A stretch of DNA of 64,000 nucleotides from Deinococcales bacterium. GTDB taxonomy: Bacteria; Deinococcota; Deinococci; Deinococcales; JAAFIG01. Below are positions 1 to 9,653 of this stretch, piece after piece. The notes under the pieces are model-generated. The model saw only the letters and a program-made list of their open reading frames with translations, was not told the DNA's origin and did not search any database. The stretch spans positions 18,836-82,835 of the forward strand of contig JAAFIG010000018.1 in the NCBI GenBank assembly GCA_013298595.1. The letters are read 5' to 3'. The translations under genes and the position numbers were made by a program. The stretch's first letter is position 1. Every line of letters starts with the position of its first letter.

Positions 1-294
1 TTTTTGTCTTGCGGATTTGAATGGACATGACGATTGCGGTTGCTTAATGCTGGTGACTTTCATGTCAACACCAAGACTTGGGAAATCAATGCCACTTGCC
101 GAATTACCTTGTTCAAATTGGTAGTTCTCGAGCAGATGCAATCGGAATTTATGCTCAAGGTACGTGCCAATAGCTTTTCCATCTGTTACGCCAAACAGCA
201 TTGTTTCTGCGTGTTGGCTTTCAGTAATAGAGAATGCTTGAGCTTCACGGCATAACAAGTCTATGTTTAATGACGGCTGCTCAAGTGCTTGCAA
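1..294 (-). CDS. Restriction endonuclease-like protein, N-terminal part (cut by window edge)
   Basis: An open minus-strand frame runs off the left edge and gives about 98 residues. The start is taken as TTG at 294 because AAGGAG (minus strand, 301-306) lies six bases upstream. The sequence GIDFPSLGVDMKVTSIKQPQ contains a short D-x6-D-x-K arrangement (D70, D77, K79) that fits a PD-(D/E)xK nuclease core, and the following SSCPFKSARQK resembles a conserved stretch I associate with type II restriction enzymes. The substrate site cannot be read from this fragment. A partner methyltransferase, if any, would lie outside the window. The family call comes from motif memory and is moderate. Confidence 0.5.
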   Translation of the reverse strand, partial: MQALEQPSLNIDLLCREAQAFSITESQHAETMLFGVTDGKAIGTYLEHKFRLHLLENYQFEQGNSASGIDFPSLGVDMKVTSIKQPQSSCPFKSARQK

Positions 295-389
295 AATGGT
301 CTCCTTGGTGGTGGTTAAATTACTAACTCACGTCGGTATTCTAGCGCATCTCGAGTTTTCAATGCTGTAGAATTAAAGGATAACAAACC

Positions 390-1136
390 ATGAATGATTT
401 TGTTGTAGAAACCAACCTAGCTTATGGCTCGGAAACGACTCGAGCGCATTTACTCGACATCATGCGTCCAGAAAGTGTTGTGCCGTTGCCTGTGGTCATT
501 CATTTCCACGGTGGCGGCTGGAACATGTTTGGTAAGTACTTGCCAGAAACCGAATTCCTTGCTCATGCTGGTTTTTGTGTGGTCAGTGCCAATTATCGGT
601 ATGCCAAAGAAGCTTTTTTCCCAGCTCAGTTTGAAGATGCCAGAGCAGTAGTGCAATTTATCCGAGATCGTGCCGAGCAATTCAACCTTGACGTTACTCG
701 AGTGTACGCTTGGGGAATCTCGGCTGGGGCACATCTTGCGGCGTTACTCGGTTCGGATGTTTCGAGTGGATTAAAAGCTGTTGCTTGCATTTGTCCACCA
801 ACTGATTTTTGTAACGCTTCTGATTGGGCACTTGAGTATGCCGATGAAGCATTTGCTTGGTTGCTTGGTGCTCGAGCCGATACCTACCCAGATTTTGCTC
901 GAGCTGCCAGTCCGTTGCACCTTGTCTCGAGTCAATCTGCGCCTACTTTAATTGTGCATGGCGCAAAAGATATGCTTGTGCCGTTGCCACAAGCCGAAGT
1001 CTTTCAGGTCGCACTCGAGCAGGCTGGAGTTGCAACGCGTTTGGTTGTTATTCCTGAAGGCGATCATTTTATCAACGAAACGCATATGCCCGAGATTCAA
1101 CAAGAAATCCTCGAGTTTTTTAGACGCGGATATTGA
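390..1136 (+). CDS. Alpha/beta-hydrolase (esterase/lipase, HSL-like)
   Basis: A 248-residue cytoplasmic hydrolase. HFHGGGW is the oxyanion-hole motif of hormone-sensitive-lipase-like esterases, WGISAGAH carries the nucleophile serine, and HGAKDMLVP and EGDHF supply the likely acid and histidine. There is no signal peptide. AAAGGAT precedes the ATG by about ten bases. The 3' end overlaps the convergent glpX 3' end by 17 bases. It probably hydrolyses a short-chain ester; the natural substrate is unknown. Confidence 0.85.
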   Translation: MNDFVVETNLAYGSETTRAHLLDIMRPESVVPLPVVIHFHGGGWNMFGKYLPETEFLAHAGFCVVSANYRYAKEAFFPAQFEDARAVVQFIRDRAEQFNLDVTRVYAWGISAGAHLAALLGSDVSSGLKAVACICPPTDFCNASDWALEYADEAFAWLLGARADTYPDFARAASPLHLVSSQSAPTLIVHGAKDMLVPLPQAEVFQVALEQAGVATRLVVIPEGDHFINETHMPEIQQEILEFFRRGY

Positions 1137-2121
1137 CCCTTGCTCCTTCGCCTTCAAGATGTACGGTGTCCATAAATCGTACTACCCTTGTTGCATAACC
1201 CATTGCGATGGTGTGGGTTCTGGCACCACCTGAAAAGTGCCTGACACCTTGTAACAGTTCGCCATCAGTGATACCAGTGGCTGCAAAAACTATTTCTTTA
1301 CCCGGTGCGAGTTCTTGGGTGTTATAAATTTTGTTTGGGTCTACGCCCATTTTGATGCAACGCTCGAGTTCGGCTTGATTGGCAGGCAGGAATTTTCCTT
1401 GGATTTCTCCACCTAGGCATTTCATCGCAGCGGCAGTCAAAACGCCTTCGGGTGCGCCTCCGGAACCCATCAGGGCATGAACGCCTGTACCGCGCATGGC
1501 AACAGCTAATGCCGCAATCACATCACCATCGCCAATGAGTTTAACTCGAGCACCAGCTGTTCGGATTCGATTGATTAAATCTTCGTGTCTGGGGCGGTCG
1601 AGAACAACAATGGTTAAATCAGCGATGCTTCGCTCGAGGCTTTGGGCTATGGCACTTAAATTTGCTTCGAGATGCCACTCGAGATTGACTCTACCAACAG
1701 CAGGTGGGGCGACTACCAACTTTTCCATGTACATGTCTGGAGCGCCGAGTAAACCGTTTTTTTCGGATAAGGCAATCACTGCTACGCTGTTTGGTAAACC
1801 TCTGGCTGCTACGGTGGTGCCTTCTACGGGGTCTACGGCGATATCAACGGCAAATGATTCTGGTAATTGCAAACCAACTTGTTCGCCGATATAGAGCATC
1901 GGGGCTTCATCCATTTCGCCTTCGCCAATCACCACTGTGCCTCGGATGTGGGTTTCGCCAAGGGTGGTTCGCATGGCTTGGGTGCCAGCCGCATCGAGGG
2001 CGATTTTGTCGCCTTTGCCAACAAAAGCACTGGCTTGTAAAGCAGCTTGTTCTGTGACTCGAACAATCTCGAGGACAAGGGCGCGTTCCATTGGTGAATC
2101 AACAAACGTTCGTTTGGTCAT
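1120..2121 (-). CDS. glpX: Class II fructose-1,6-bisphosphatase
   Basis: A 333-residue GlpX enzyme that dephosphorylates fructose 1,6-bisphosphate in gluconeogenesis. Hallmarks are [15 protein letters not shown] and DPVEGTT (metal-binding phosphatase motif), [10 protein letters not shown] and [10 protein letters not shown]. The full-length family is about 320-340 residues. The ATG at 2121 is preferred over the one at 2133 because TATGCT (minus strand, 2129-2134) ends seven bases before it, the leaderless arrangement seen at many genes here; the upstream ATG overlaps that box. The gene follows mreD but is separated from it by a dispersed repeat. Confidence 0.95.
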   Translation of the reverse strand: MTKRTFVDSPMERALVLEIVRVTEQAALQASAFVGKGDKIALDAAGTQAMRTTLGETHIRGTVVIGEGEMDEAPMLYIGEQVGLQLPESFAVDIAVDPVEGTTVAARGLPNSVAVIALSEKNGLLGAPDMYMEKLVVAPPAVGRVNLEWHLEANLSAIAQSLERSIADLTIVVLDRPRHEDLINRIRTAGARVKLIGDGDVIAALAVAMRGTGVHALMGSGGAPEGVLTAAAMKCLGGEIQGKFLPANQAELERCIKMGVDPNKIYNTQELAPGKEIVFAATGITDGELLQGVRHFSGGARTHTIAMGYATRVVRFMDTVHLEGEGARVNIRV

Positions 2122-2160
2122 GGACTCGAGCATAACAGAACAAAATGAAAAATCTGATGA

Positions 2161-2375
2161 TTAAGTACCTCTTTGAAATGTTTTTTGCTAAAACATTTCC
2201 GACCAACGGGAGTAAGGACAACGTATCTACCGCTATAATGAGCGCGAGTAGCCCGCAAGGTGCTATTTTACGAGCATCTTGCGAAGCAAGAACAGAGTTA
2301 CCATTTTTTGAAAATTCTAAAATGAGCGACCCTGCCCGTGAGGTGCGTCTTAGGGTTAAGAAAAGCGGTAGATAC
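2161..2375 (-). repeat. Dispersed intergenic repeat, copy 1
   Basis: This about 213-base block begins right after the mreD stop codon and ends near the glpX promoter. It is repeated, with differences and a missing internal segment of about 46 bases, at 28716-28882, also immediately after a stop codon and in the same orientation relative to that gene. Copy 1 contains a 12-base inverted repeat (GTATCTACCGCT at 2223-2234 and AGCGGTAGATAC at 2364-2375). An AAATGTTTT/AAAACATTT-type hairpin lies near the distal end and an inner CTTGCTTCGCAAG palindrome in the middle. No transposase is present. It resembles the small non-coding repeats of Deinococcus genomes or a MITE-like element; the family is unidentified. 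Confidence 0.8.
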
Positions 2376-2873
2376 TTAGAGTAATTGTTCGTCGTTGGCG
2401 TTACTATTACCAAATGCCCAATTGCAAAAAGCAAAAACCAGTGGACCAACCATCAAAGTGATCACAATTTCTGGTATGAACCTGTAAAGAATGGTTTCAA
2501 AACCAATTAAACCCTGACGGGTCCAATAATTAAGGGCAATAAATACTAACCACTTGGCAATTAAGGCAGTAAAGGCGGCTGTGGCATGATTAATGCTGGT
2601 TTCGGCAGATAAGCCACGGCGGACAAAACTCGAGGCAAAAACACCTGCCATAATGCCAGCGGCATGAAAACCCAGTAGCCCAACACCCAGAATATCTTGT
2701 AGTAAACCAATGCTGTAGCCAATAATCAGTGCCCAGAACAGCGGCACTCGAGTGGCAACAAATAAGGCAACTAATAATAAAATATCTGGGGGCGAGATAA
2801 ATGCGGGTATCAGCATACCCAGCACGCCTTGCAATCCAAGAATAACCAGTACAAAAATAATTCGGCGCAGCAT
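2376..2873 (-). CDS. mreD: Rod shape-determining protein MreD
   Basis: A 165-residue, very hydrophobic protein with about five predicted membrane segments, placed directly after mreC as in most rod-shape operons. MreD helps organise MreB-directed peptidoglycan synthesis at the membrane. The ATG at 2873 overlaps the mreC stop as TGATG, implying translational coupling; a GTG one codon earlier is also possible. The call rests on length, hydropathy and position, since MreD sequences are poorly conserved. Confidence 0.85.
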   Translation of the reverse strand: MLRRIIFVLVILGLQGVLGMLIPAFISPPDILLLVALFVATRVPLFWALIIGYSIGLLQDILGVGLLGFHAAGIMAGVFASSFVRRGLSAETSINHATAAFTALIAKWLVFIALNYWTRQGLIGFETILYRFIPEIVITLMVGPLVFAFCNWAFGNSNANDEQLL

Positions 2874-3646
2874 CACGGCAGCCTCAATAAGTACACTTGC
2901 TCGAGTGAAGTAATGTCTACAATTGGGGTGATTTCAAGGGTTTGCCCTATGCTATCGCCTCGAGTTTCGCTGATCGAGGAAACAGTACCAATCCGAATGG
3001 TCGGAAAGACTCCGCCAGCGCTGTTAAAACTCCAAACCGTATCACCTTTTTTGGCTTTTGGGTTTTTGTATTGTTCAGCCCGTAAGATTCGTCCTGTCAC
3101 ACCTTTAGCAATGGCAACAGTATTGAGTTTACCAACTTTAATACCGACTCGAAAATCTGGGTCAAGGATTGTGCGAACAATCGCGCTGCGCTCATCTACT
3201 TGCATCACATCACCAACCAAACCTTGTGGGGTAGCAACAGCCATTTTTTCTTTAACCCCATTTAAACTGCCTTTATCAATACGAATTTCGGCATTTAAGG
3301 CATTAAAATTGACTTGAATAACCTGAGCTGGTAGAAACGCGGCTGGGCTGATGGTGCGTTTAATTTTTGTGGCATCCTCGAGTTTTTGTACTTCCTGCTC
3401 GAGTGAATAAGCTTTAACTTCGAGTTCACCAACTTTGGCTTTTAGAGCTGTATTTTCCTTGCGTAAATCCTGATCTAAAATCAGTGCCTCGAGAAATTGA
3501 CGAAGATTTAAGCCAACAGTAGTAAACACTGTCCAAAGTGGTGTGATAGCGCTTGATAATGCCAATGGAGCATGTGGTGCAAATCGAGTGGTAATTAAAG
3601 AAAAGACCAGCAAAAAACCAAATAACAAACCTATGCGTTGATTCAT
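2873..3646 (-). CDS. mreC: Rod shape-determining protein MreC
   Basis: A 257-residue protein with one N-terminal membrane anchor (about residues 5-25), a coiled coil (KENTALKAKVGELEVKAYSL) and a beta-rich extracytoplasmic domain with GLVGDVMQVDERSAIVRTI, typical of MreC. It scaffolds the elongation machinery. The ATG at 3646 overlaps the maf stop codon as ATGA, so maf, mreC and mreD form one coupled operon on the minus strand. Confidence 0.93.
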   Translation of the reverse strand: MNQRIGLLFGFLLVFSLITTRFAPHAPLALSSAITPLWTVFTTVGLNLRQFLEALILDQDLRKENTALKAKVGELEVKAYSLEQEVQKLEDATKIKRTISPAAFLPAQVIQVNFNALNAEIRIDKGSLNGVKEKMAVATPQGLVGDVMQVDERSAIVRTILDPDFRVGIKVGKLNTVAIAKGVTGRILRAEQYKNPKAKKGDTVWSFNSAGGVFPTIRIGTVSSISETRGDSIGQTLEITPIVDITSLEQVYLLRLP

Positions 3647-4227
3647 GGGTGCACCCAAGGGCGTAGCTCGAGGTTAATGCTGTTGGCTACTGCAAGCATC
3701 CGCGCTATTGGTAAGCCAACCACATTAAAGTAATCACCTTCAATGCGTTCGACCAATGCCATACCAAGGGCTTGAATTCCGTAACCACCAGCTTTATCTA
3801 ATCCCTCACCGCTGTTGGCGTAACCAAGGATTTCTGCTTCGCTGAGGTGCCGAAATTTTACTCGAGTTAATTCAATAGCTGTCACAGTTTGGCTTGGTGT
3901 GACAAAACAAATACCTGTGAAAACATCGTGCCAAACACCAGAGAGTTTACGGATAAAAGCCGCATTTTCAGCAATGCTACTGGGTTTATTAAGAATACTC
4001 TGCTCGAGTGCCACAGTTGTATCGGCAGCCAGCACAACAGCGCTGGGTTCGAGGCTGGCAACCACACTGGCTTTTTCTCGAGCTAAGCTTTCCACCATTT
4101 TTGCAGGGTCTGATTCGGCGATATCTTCGTTAATATCAGCGGCTCGGACACGAAATACAATCCCGAGGCGTTCCAAAAGTTCACGGCGACGAGGGCTACT
4201 CGACGCTAAAATAAGTTCGTTAATCAC
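3643..4227 (-). CDS. maf: Maf-like nucleotide pyrophosphatase
   Basis: A 194-residue member of the Maf family (nucleoside triphosphate pyrophosphatase acting on dTTP/UTP or modified nucleotides). The N-terminal LASSSPRRRELLERLGI and the internal ADTTV and GYGIQALG motifs are diagnostic. It starts with GTG at 4227, with AAAGG about seven bases upstream. It is the first gene of the maf-mreC-mreD operon, a common arrangement in bacteria. Confidence 0.93.
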   Translation of the reverse strand: MINELILASSSPRRRELLERLGIVFRVRAADINEDIAESDPAKMVESLAREKASVVASLEPSAVVLAADTTVALEQSILNKPSSIAENAAFIRKLSGVWHDVFTGICFVTPSQTVTAIELTRVKFRHLSEAEILGYANSGEGLDKAGGYGIQALGMALVERIEGDYFNVVGLPIARMLAVANSINLELRPWVHP

Positions 4228-4294
4228 TTCAAGCCTTTCAGCACTTTCGTGCCATAAACCCTAGTTTAACTCGAGAAAGTGAAATACGTGAAGT

Positions 4295-4618
4295 TTACCC
4301 GTGCAAGGTGCCAAACCAAACCCAAAATAAGGTTGTATCTTCAAGAGCAACCGCGCTATGTTCTTCTTGAGCAGGAATAATGGTGATATCGCCACTCGAG
4401 ATTTCTCCGTACCAATCGCCACTTTGCACTTTAAGCCGCCCAGACAGAATAACCGATAACTCATGTTGAGCATGACTCGAGAACCCTGCCTGCGGTACAC
4501 GCTCGCCTTGAAGAATCTTAGCAGTGCCAACTTGCACAGCATCTGAACCAATTTGCCCCTCGAGTAAACGCAGCACGAGGTCAGGGCTACTGGGGAAATC
4601 CATCTTCAGTAATTGCAT
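4295..4618 (-). CDS. Cupin-domain protein
   Basis: A 107-residue single-domain cupin. SSHAQHELSVILSGRLKV and ISSGDITIIPAQEEHSAV correspond to the two cupin motifs, with histidines and a glutamate suited to metal binding. A TAGACT box six bases before the ATG (minus strand, 4625-4630) suggests leaderless transcription. It is divergent from ubiX. The substrate is unknown; the small size suggests a sensor or binding role rather than a dioxygenase. Confidence 0.8.
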   Translation of the reverse strand: MQLLKMDFPSSPDLVLRLLEGQIGSDAVQVGTAKILQGERVPQAGFSSHAQHELSVILSGRLKVQSGDWYGEISSGDITIIPAQEEHSAVALEDTTLFWVWFGTLHG

Positions 4619-4662
4619 ACCAGCAGTCTATCCTAACCTGTAACTTGTGTCAGACTAACCAG

Positions 4663-5220
4663 ATGCAACGTATAGTGATTGGTATAACAGGTGCAAGCGG
4701 CATTCAATATGCTCTGGATTTACTCGAGACCATCCAAACAGCCGACCTCGAGACACATTTAGTCATTTCTGAAGGGGCAAAACGGGTGCTTGCCGAGGAA
4801 CTCAGCATGAATGCTCGAGACTTAGCCCAATTTGTCACACAAGTCCATGATGACCGCGATGTTGGTGCAGGTATCGCCAGTGGGTCTTTTCGTACCCTAG
4901 GTATGGTGATTATCCCATGCAGCGCCAGTACACTTGCTAAAGTTGCACATGGCATGGCAGATACTCTGATTACTCGAGCTGCCCATGTTCACCTTAAAGA
5001 ACGCCGTCCGCTGGTGCTAGTACCTCGAGAAACCCCGTACTCGAGACCAATGCTCGAAGCCATGCTCAAAGCCCATGACGCAGGTGCGAGAATCCTTGCA
5101 GCCAACCCAGGGTTTTATGGTAATCCACAATCGGTCAAAGATTTACTTGGTTTTATTAGTGCTCGAGTGCTCGATCAACTGGGCATCGACAACCAGCGCT
5201 CCTCGAGATGGAAAGAGTGA
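4663..5220 (+). CDS. ubiX: Flavin prenyltransferase UbiX
   Basis: A 185-residue UbiX-family enzyme that attaches a dimethylallyl group to FMN, making the prenylated cofactor for UbiD decarboxylases. The N-terminal GITGASGIQYALDLLE binds FMN, and IPCSASTLAKVAHGMADTLI and LVPRETPYSRPMLEAM are family signatures. The start ATGCAACGT is chosen because the conserved beta strand begins at once. No ubiD partner is visible nearby. Confidence 0.93.
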   Translation: MQRIVIGITGASGIQYALDLLETIQTADLETHLVISEGAKRVLAEELSMNARDLAQFVTQVHDDRDVGAGIASGSFRTLGMVIIPCSASTLAKVAHGMADTLITRAAHVHLKERRPLVLVPRETPYSRPMLEAMLKAHDAGARILAANPGFYGNPQSVKDLLGFISARVLDQLGIDNQRSSRWKE

Positions 5221-5325
5221 AATAAACCTCAAGGTAATCATCGTAACTCCGTTAAGATACGTCGTCCTTTGGGCAGAGGTGCAAGCTGTCATAGATTTGT
5301 TAGCCTTGTTTTGAAAGGAAAAAAT

Positions 5326-7086
5326 ATGAAATTATTGACCAAACTACTAGCAACAACCCTATTCTCGAGCCTGATGCTAACAACAGCTTTGGCACAAACC
5401 GCAGGCAGCGATTCCTTAGGTGATTCCTTATACAGTTTTATGGGCAATGGCGGCTATGATGCGCTTGATTACACTATAGATCTGCGTTTTTCACCAGATA
5501 AAACCACACTGGTGGGTACAACCACAATGGAAGCCACAGCCACCCAAGACCTCTCGAGTTTTAATCTTGATTTTGGTTCAATGACTGTCAGTAATGTTGT
5601 GGTCAATGGTGCGGCTGCTCGGTTTGCCCAAGCCGACCCTGAGATGACCATTTCGCCCAGTACAACCTTGAAAAAAGGTGAAAAGTTCAAAGTCAGTATT
5701 GTCTACAGTGGCAAACCAGGAACTAAACTAGGGGCTGCTGCTAATTTTGGTCAATGGTTACTTAGTCCCGCAGGTTTAACTGTGCTTGCCGAACCAAGCC
5801 TGATGTTTACTTGGTCGCCTGTCAACGAGCATCCATCCGATAAAGCTACATTTAGTTTAAAACTCACCAGCGATAAAAAAGACACAGCCGTTGCTAACGG
5901 CGAATTTATCTCGAGAACCGAAAACACCGATGGTACAGCCAGCAGTTCATACCGTATTGCCACTCCTACATCCACGTACTTTGTGGTCATGGTTGTGGGC
6001 AATTGGAAACTCGAGGAAGAACCCAAAGCTGGTAATGTGCGAATTCGGCATTATTTTGCGCCAGGTACGTCAGATGTGATGCGTAAAGCCATTGCTGAAA
6101 CAGGCAATATTATTACGTTCTACTCGAAACTTCTAACGCCATACCCATTTACTGAAGCTGGGGCAGTGACCTCTGATAACGACCTTGGTTTTGCCCTCGA
6201 GACCCAAAGCCTGATTAGTATGCCAACCAGTTTTGGTCAGGGTGAAGATTTAATATTTACTACCGAAGTTGTTGCACATGAATACGCTCATCAATGGTTT
6301 GGTGCATTGGTGACATTTAAAAACCATGAAGACATGTTTATGCACGAAGGTTTTGCCGAGTACTTAGGCACAGTCTACACAGCAAGTCGCTTTGCAAACC
6401 AAGTTGGTAAAACGTATCTTGATGATAATTTTGAAAATTTTTATCCAACAGCTGTGAATGGTCGTTTTGTTTCTGTTCGTACTCGTGCAGAATTGGTTGC
6501 AGGTTTGCGGAGCAACCGATTTGGTAGCAAAAAACTAAATGCCACGGAAATTAGTCAGGCATTAGATAGTATGTTTAACGGGACGCTACCTGTTACTGCT
6601 CGAGAAAAAATCGTGGCTAAAGTACCATCAAGTGGTTTAAGTTTTGTACAACTGGCGGATGAGATTAATGCTTTGGAGTTTACTCGAGTCATTATTTCAT
6701 CCAAAACACAGTTGCAATTAATTGCATTAAGTGGGGCACGTGTACCAAGTCGTCCTGAAAATTGGGATGTTGTCACACCTCCAGGGAAAGTCAAAGCAGG
6801 TGATGATCCATTCAATGCGGGTGTTTACCAACGTGGTGCAATGACACTGCATGCACTTCGTGCCAAAATTGGCGAGGATGCTTTTTGGAAGTTGTTACGT
6901 GATTTCCTTGAGAAGAACAAATTTAGTAATGTCAGTAATAAAGATTGGTTGGATTTTGTAGAAGCAAATGTTGGTAAAGAAGCTCGAACTTTACAGGAAC
7001 GCTGGTTATTCGACAATGTCGCGCCGGATTTTCCAGAGTTAGGTTTGAAAGCAGCCGATTTCAAACTCGGCGCTGACTTTAAGTAA
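5326..7086 (+). CDS. Exported M1-family zinc metallopeptidase
   Basis: A 586-residue aminopeptidase-like protein with a signal peptide (MKLLTKLLATTLFSSLMLTT, cleavage near ALA-Q). HEYAHQW plus downstream HEGFAEYLG is the HExxH-x18-E zinc site. The usual GAMEN exopeptidase motif is replaced by GFALETQ, a known kind of variation in M1 relatives. AAAGGAAAA precedes the ATG at 5326. A terminator hairpin follows the stop. It probably acts on peptides outside the cytoplasm. Confidence 0.9.
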   Translation: MKLLTKLLATTLFSSLMLTTALAQTAGSDSLGDSLYSFMGNGGYDALDYTIDLRFSPDKTTLVGTTTMEATATQDLSSFNLDFGSMTVSNVVVNGAAARFAQADPEMTISPSTTLKKGEKFKVSIVYSGKPGTKLGAAANFGQWLLSPAGLTVLAEPSLMFTWSPVNEHPSDKATFSLKLTSDKKDTAVANGEFISRTENTDGTASSSYRIATPTSTYFVVMVVGNWKLEEEPKAGNVRIRHYFAPGTSDVMRKAIAETGNIITFYSKLLTPYPFTEAGAVTSDNDLGFALETQSLISMPTSFGQGEDLIFTTEVVAHEYAHQWFGALVTFKNHEDMFMHEGFAEYLGTVYTASRFANQVGKTYLDDNFENFYPTAVNGRFVSVRTRAELVAGLRSNRFGSKKLNATEISQALDSMFNGTLPVTAREKIVAKVPSSGLSFVQLADEINALEFTRVIISSKTQLQLIALSGARVPSRPENWDVVTPPGKVKAGDDPFNAGVYQRGAMTLHALRAKIGEDAFWKLLRDFLEKNKFSNVSNKDWLDFVEANVGKEARTLQERWLFDNVAPDFPELGLKAADFKLGADFK

Positions 7087-7102
7087 ATCTTGGTTTTAAA
7101 TG

Positions 7103-7132
7103 GTGGCAGCTAACGGCTGCCACTTTATTTTT
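7103..7132 (+). terminator. Intrinsic terminator after the M1 peptidase gene
   Basis: A perfect 8-base stem (GTGGCAGC / GCTGCCAC, 7103-7110 and 7116-7123) with a five-base loop is followed by TTTATTTTTT on the plus strand. It lies 16 bases after the M1 peptidase stop and just before the convergent 3' end at 7125, so it may serve both genes. Confidence 0.85.
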
Positions 7133-7703
7133 TCTCGAGTTGGTGTAATGCCTCAAGTTTAGCCCAATCTTCTGGGGTATCCACATCGAATAATTTTTCT
7201 TTTTCCCACTCGAGAAAGATGGTACGCTCGAGGTTTCGCAGAATCAGTGGTTTTGCCCCAATTGTTCCCAGTATAGGCAGTAACTCACTCGAGAATAGAT
7301 GCGGTGGTGCAATTATTTCAGCAAATCTCGAGGCGGCAATCAGTGGTTGATTCTCGAGAAAAGCCGCTTTTAATTGCAGTAACATTTCGCTTGAGATCAG
7401 TGGCATGTCCGCCAACATAAAAATCGTGTCTCGAGGTTCAAGTGCTGCAATGGCAGTGCGAAAACTAGATTCCATTCCACCAGTTTCGTAATCGGGATTA
7501 ACCACGCAATCCACAGTGTAATTGCCTAGTGTTGCTTGAACTTTTTTTGCATCGCGTCCAAGTACAACCAGCACTCGAGTAGGATGAACTGCCAAAGCTG
7601 TTTGCACAGCCCGTTGCAACAATGTTTGTCCAGCCATCTCGAGCAACAATTTATGCTGCCCCATTCGGCTCGAAGTTCCTGCTGCTAAAATCACGATATT
7701 CAT
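7125..7703 (-). CDS. MocA-like nucleotidyltransferase
   Basis: A 192-residue NTP-transferase. [20 protein letters not shown] is the nucleotide-binding signature, and [13 protein letters not shown] and DVDTPEDW match the MobA/MocA branch. The family transfers CMP or GMP to molybdopterin. No molybdoenzyme gene is nearby, so the exact substrate is open. TAAGCT six bases before the ATG suggests a leaderless start. Confidence 0.82.
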   Translation of the reverse strand: MNIVILAAGTSSRMGQHKLLLEMAGQTLLQRAVQTALAVHPTRVLVVLGRDAKKVQATLGNYTVDCVVNPDYETGGMESSFRTAIAALEPRDTIFMLADMPLISSEMLLQLKAAFLENQPLIAASRFAEIIAPPHLFSSELLPILGTIGAKPLILRNLERTIFLEWEKEKLFDVDTPEDWAKLEALHQLEKK

Positions 7704-7754
7704 GACTCGAGCTTACAGGACATGCGCCAAACTTGCTCGAGTTACACTAACCAC

Positions 7755-8741
7755 ATGATGTACGACGTAGCCATTATCGGAGCAGGACCTGTGGGATTAG
7801 CCGCCGCTATCGAAGCCAAGCGCCAAGGGATGAGTTACATTGTGCTCGAGAAAGGTTGTGTGGTCAATGCCATTTTTGAGTACCCAACCTATATGACTTT
7901 TTTTACCACTGCTGAACGGCTCGAGATTGGCGATCATCCTTTTGTCACCAGCACCGAAAAAGCCACGCGCAAAGAAGCGTTGTCGTACTACCGTTTGGTG
8001 ACAGCTCGAGAGAATCTCAATTTGCAACAGTACGCCGAAGTTGTACAAATTCATCCTGCTCCTGCTGGTTTTACCCTCGAGGTTGAAGCTAAAACAGGGG
8101 AGATGACCGCTGTTGAATGTCGTTACTGCGTGGTGGCAACAGGTTACTTCGATAACCCAAATCGGCTCGAGATAAAAGGCGATAACCTCGAGAATGTGGC
8201 ATATGGCTACACCGAAGCCCATCCATTCTGGGGTTTAAATGTCACTGTGATTGGTGGGGGCAACAGTGCTGCCGATGCTGCACTGGATTTATATCGTCAC
8301 GGTGTAAATGTCACGCTTGTGCACCGTGGTAAAGATATTAAAAACACCATCAAATACTGGATGAAACCCGACCTCGAGAACCGGATTAAAGAAGGCAGTA
8401 TCAAAGCAGAATTTTCATCCGTTGCCAAAGAAATCACCCAAGAAGCTGTGATTCTCGAGACTCCACGTGGTGAAGTTGCCATTCCAACCGATTTTACGTT
8501 TGTCCTCGTGGGTTACACCCCCAATACCGAATTACTCGAGGCAGCTGGAGTAAAACCCGATAAAGACTCGAGAATTGCTGTTAAACCCACTTTTGAAACC
8601 GAGGATGTAGCTGGTTTGTACGCCATCGGCAGTTGTTACGCTGGGCGTTTTACGGGGCAAGTGTTTATCGAAAATGGCAAAGTGGATGCCGTCGCAGCTA
8701 TTCATGACATTAAACAACAACTGGCAACTCGAGGGGATTAG
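7755..8741 (+). CDS. ypdA: YpdA-family bacillithiol-disulfide reductase
   Basis: A 328-residue flavoprotein with FAD ([17 protein letters not shown]) and NADPH ([19 protein letters not shown]) Rossmann motifs. It lacks the CxxC of thioredoxin reductase, and [20 protein letters not shown] is typical of YpdA/Bdr. The family reduces bacillithiol disulfide, a thiol system of Firmicutes and Deinococcota. The ATG at 7755 is preferred because TACACT ends six bases upstream. The 3' end overlaps the convergent neighbour by four bases. Confidence 0.9.
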   Translation: MMYDVAIIGAGPVGLAAAIEAKRQGMSYIVLEKGCVVNAIFEYPTYMTFFTTAERLEIGDHPFVTSTEKATRKEALSYYRLVTARENLNLQQYAEVVQIHPAPAGFTLEVEAKTGEMTAVECRYCVVATGYFDNPNRLEIKGDNLENVAYGYTEAHPFWGLNVTVIGGGNSAADAALDLYRHGVNVTLVHRGKDIKNTIKYWMKPDLENRIKEGSIKAEFSSVAKEITQEAVILETPRGEVAIPTDFTFVLVGYTPNTELLEAAGVKPDKDSRIAVKPTFETEDVAGLYAIGSCYAGRFTGQVFIENGKVDAVAAIHDIKQQLATRGD

Positions 8742-9241
8742 CGTGGTATTGTCTTGGCAATTTGTATAGCAAACGGAATTTTGTCGAGACACGATTGCTC
8801 TGCTTTTGATAAATCCATGTTCAATTTGTTCGGGCTTTTGGTCAATGTAAACGCCATGAAGTTGATTTGGTTGATTGTTTCTTGGTCGAGTTGAGTCCAA
8901 TTAACATCTCTGATAAGGTTTGGCTCTAATTTTGGTTTGAGTTGTGCCATTGGTTCACGTGGGGATTCAAAAAGAAGTTTACTCTTTGTTTCTGGTTTGT
9001 CAGTTGCGAGTGCACCTGTTGCTTTGACTCTTTGCTGCACGAAAGATTCCAAGTCAGCTTCAATCTTAGTCGGGTTAAGATCGTAACGATTTGCAGTTAT
9101 AGCAACATTCCAGCGGATTAACAGCTTTTGTAAGATGAGAGTGCATTCAGATTGTTTAGGTCTAGGTTTTAATATTAATCCAAGAACGCTGACAAACAAA
9201 ATCGTCACAACTGAGATTAAAACTCGAGTTGTGACGGTCAT
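8738..9241 (-). CDS. Membrane-anchored protein of unknown function
   Basis: A 167-residue protein with one N-terminal hydrophobic segment ([20 protein letters not shown]) and a hydrophilic, Lys/Glu-rich remainder. I recognise no domain. It lies 11 bases after rpoZ on the same strand and is probably co-transcribed. AAAGG is found upstream of the ATG. Confidence 0.7.
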   Translation of the reverse strand: MTVTTRVLISVVTILFVSVLGLILKPRPKQSECTLILQKLLIRWNVAITANRYDLNPTKIEADLESFVQQRVKATGALATDKPETKSKLLFESPREPMAQLKPKLEPNLIRDVNWTQLDQETINQINFMAFTLTKSPNKLNMDLSKAEQSCLDKIPFAIQIAKTIPR

Positions 9242-9252
9242 TTTTGTAGCCT

Positions 9253-9570
9253 TTAATCGTTGTCGAATTCAGGCATTTGGTAACTGCCCGCTTGTTGGCG
9301 TTGCAATTCTTCGGCTTGGCGTTGCTTTTCTTGGGCTAAATGCTTATCTAATCGCACTTGGTCTATCAGGTTTGCGCCCATTTGCAATTTGTCTGTGGCA
9401 AGTTCGCGCATTGCAAGGGTGATTAAGTTACGAATTCCTGCGCGTTGGTCTGGAGCAACCACTGGGTTGACACCACTTTTGAGTTGCAAAGCACGTTTAG
9501 CAATTGCCACGCTGAGTTTGTACTTGCTGTCTGTTAAACCGAGTAATTTATCAATATTTTTTTCGCTCAT
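9253..9570 (-). CDS. rpoZ: RNA polymerase omega subunit
   Basis: A 105-residue protein. The opening EKNIDKLLGLTDSKYKLSV, then AKRALQLKSG and LITLAMRELATDKL, closely follow the omega subunit as remembered from Deinococcus, where it aids assembly of the beta' subunit. The charged C-terminal tail (EKQRQAEELQRQQ) fits as well. GGGAG lies upstream of the ATG. This gene is the best taxonomic marker in the left part of the window. Confidence 0.85.
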   Translation of the reverse strand: MSEKNIDKLLGLTDSKYKLSVAIAKRALQLKSGVNPVVAPDQRAGIRNLITLAMRELATDKLQMGANLIDQVRLDKHLAQEKQRQAEELQRQQAGSYQMPEFDND

Positions 9571-9653
9571 GCTGGGTTCACTCCCATTCTGGATTCGAGG
9601 ATTTGCCTCGACAACTTTTGCAGTGTACTCGAGAAAGACGGTTTTGAACAGGG

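Noticed and set aside
2145-2384. A 79-codon frame across the dispersed repeat and its partner frame at 28648-28914
   Set aside because: Similar peptides arise only because the DNA repeats; the frames differ by deletion, have no start signal and overlap flanking genes.
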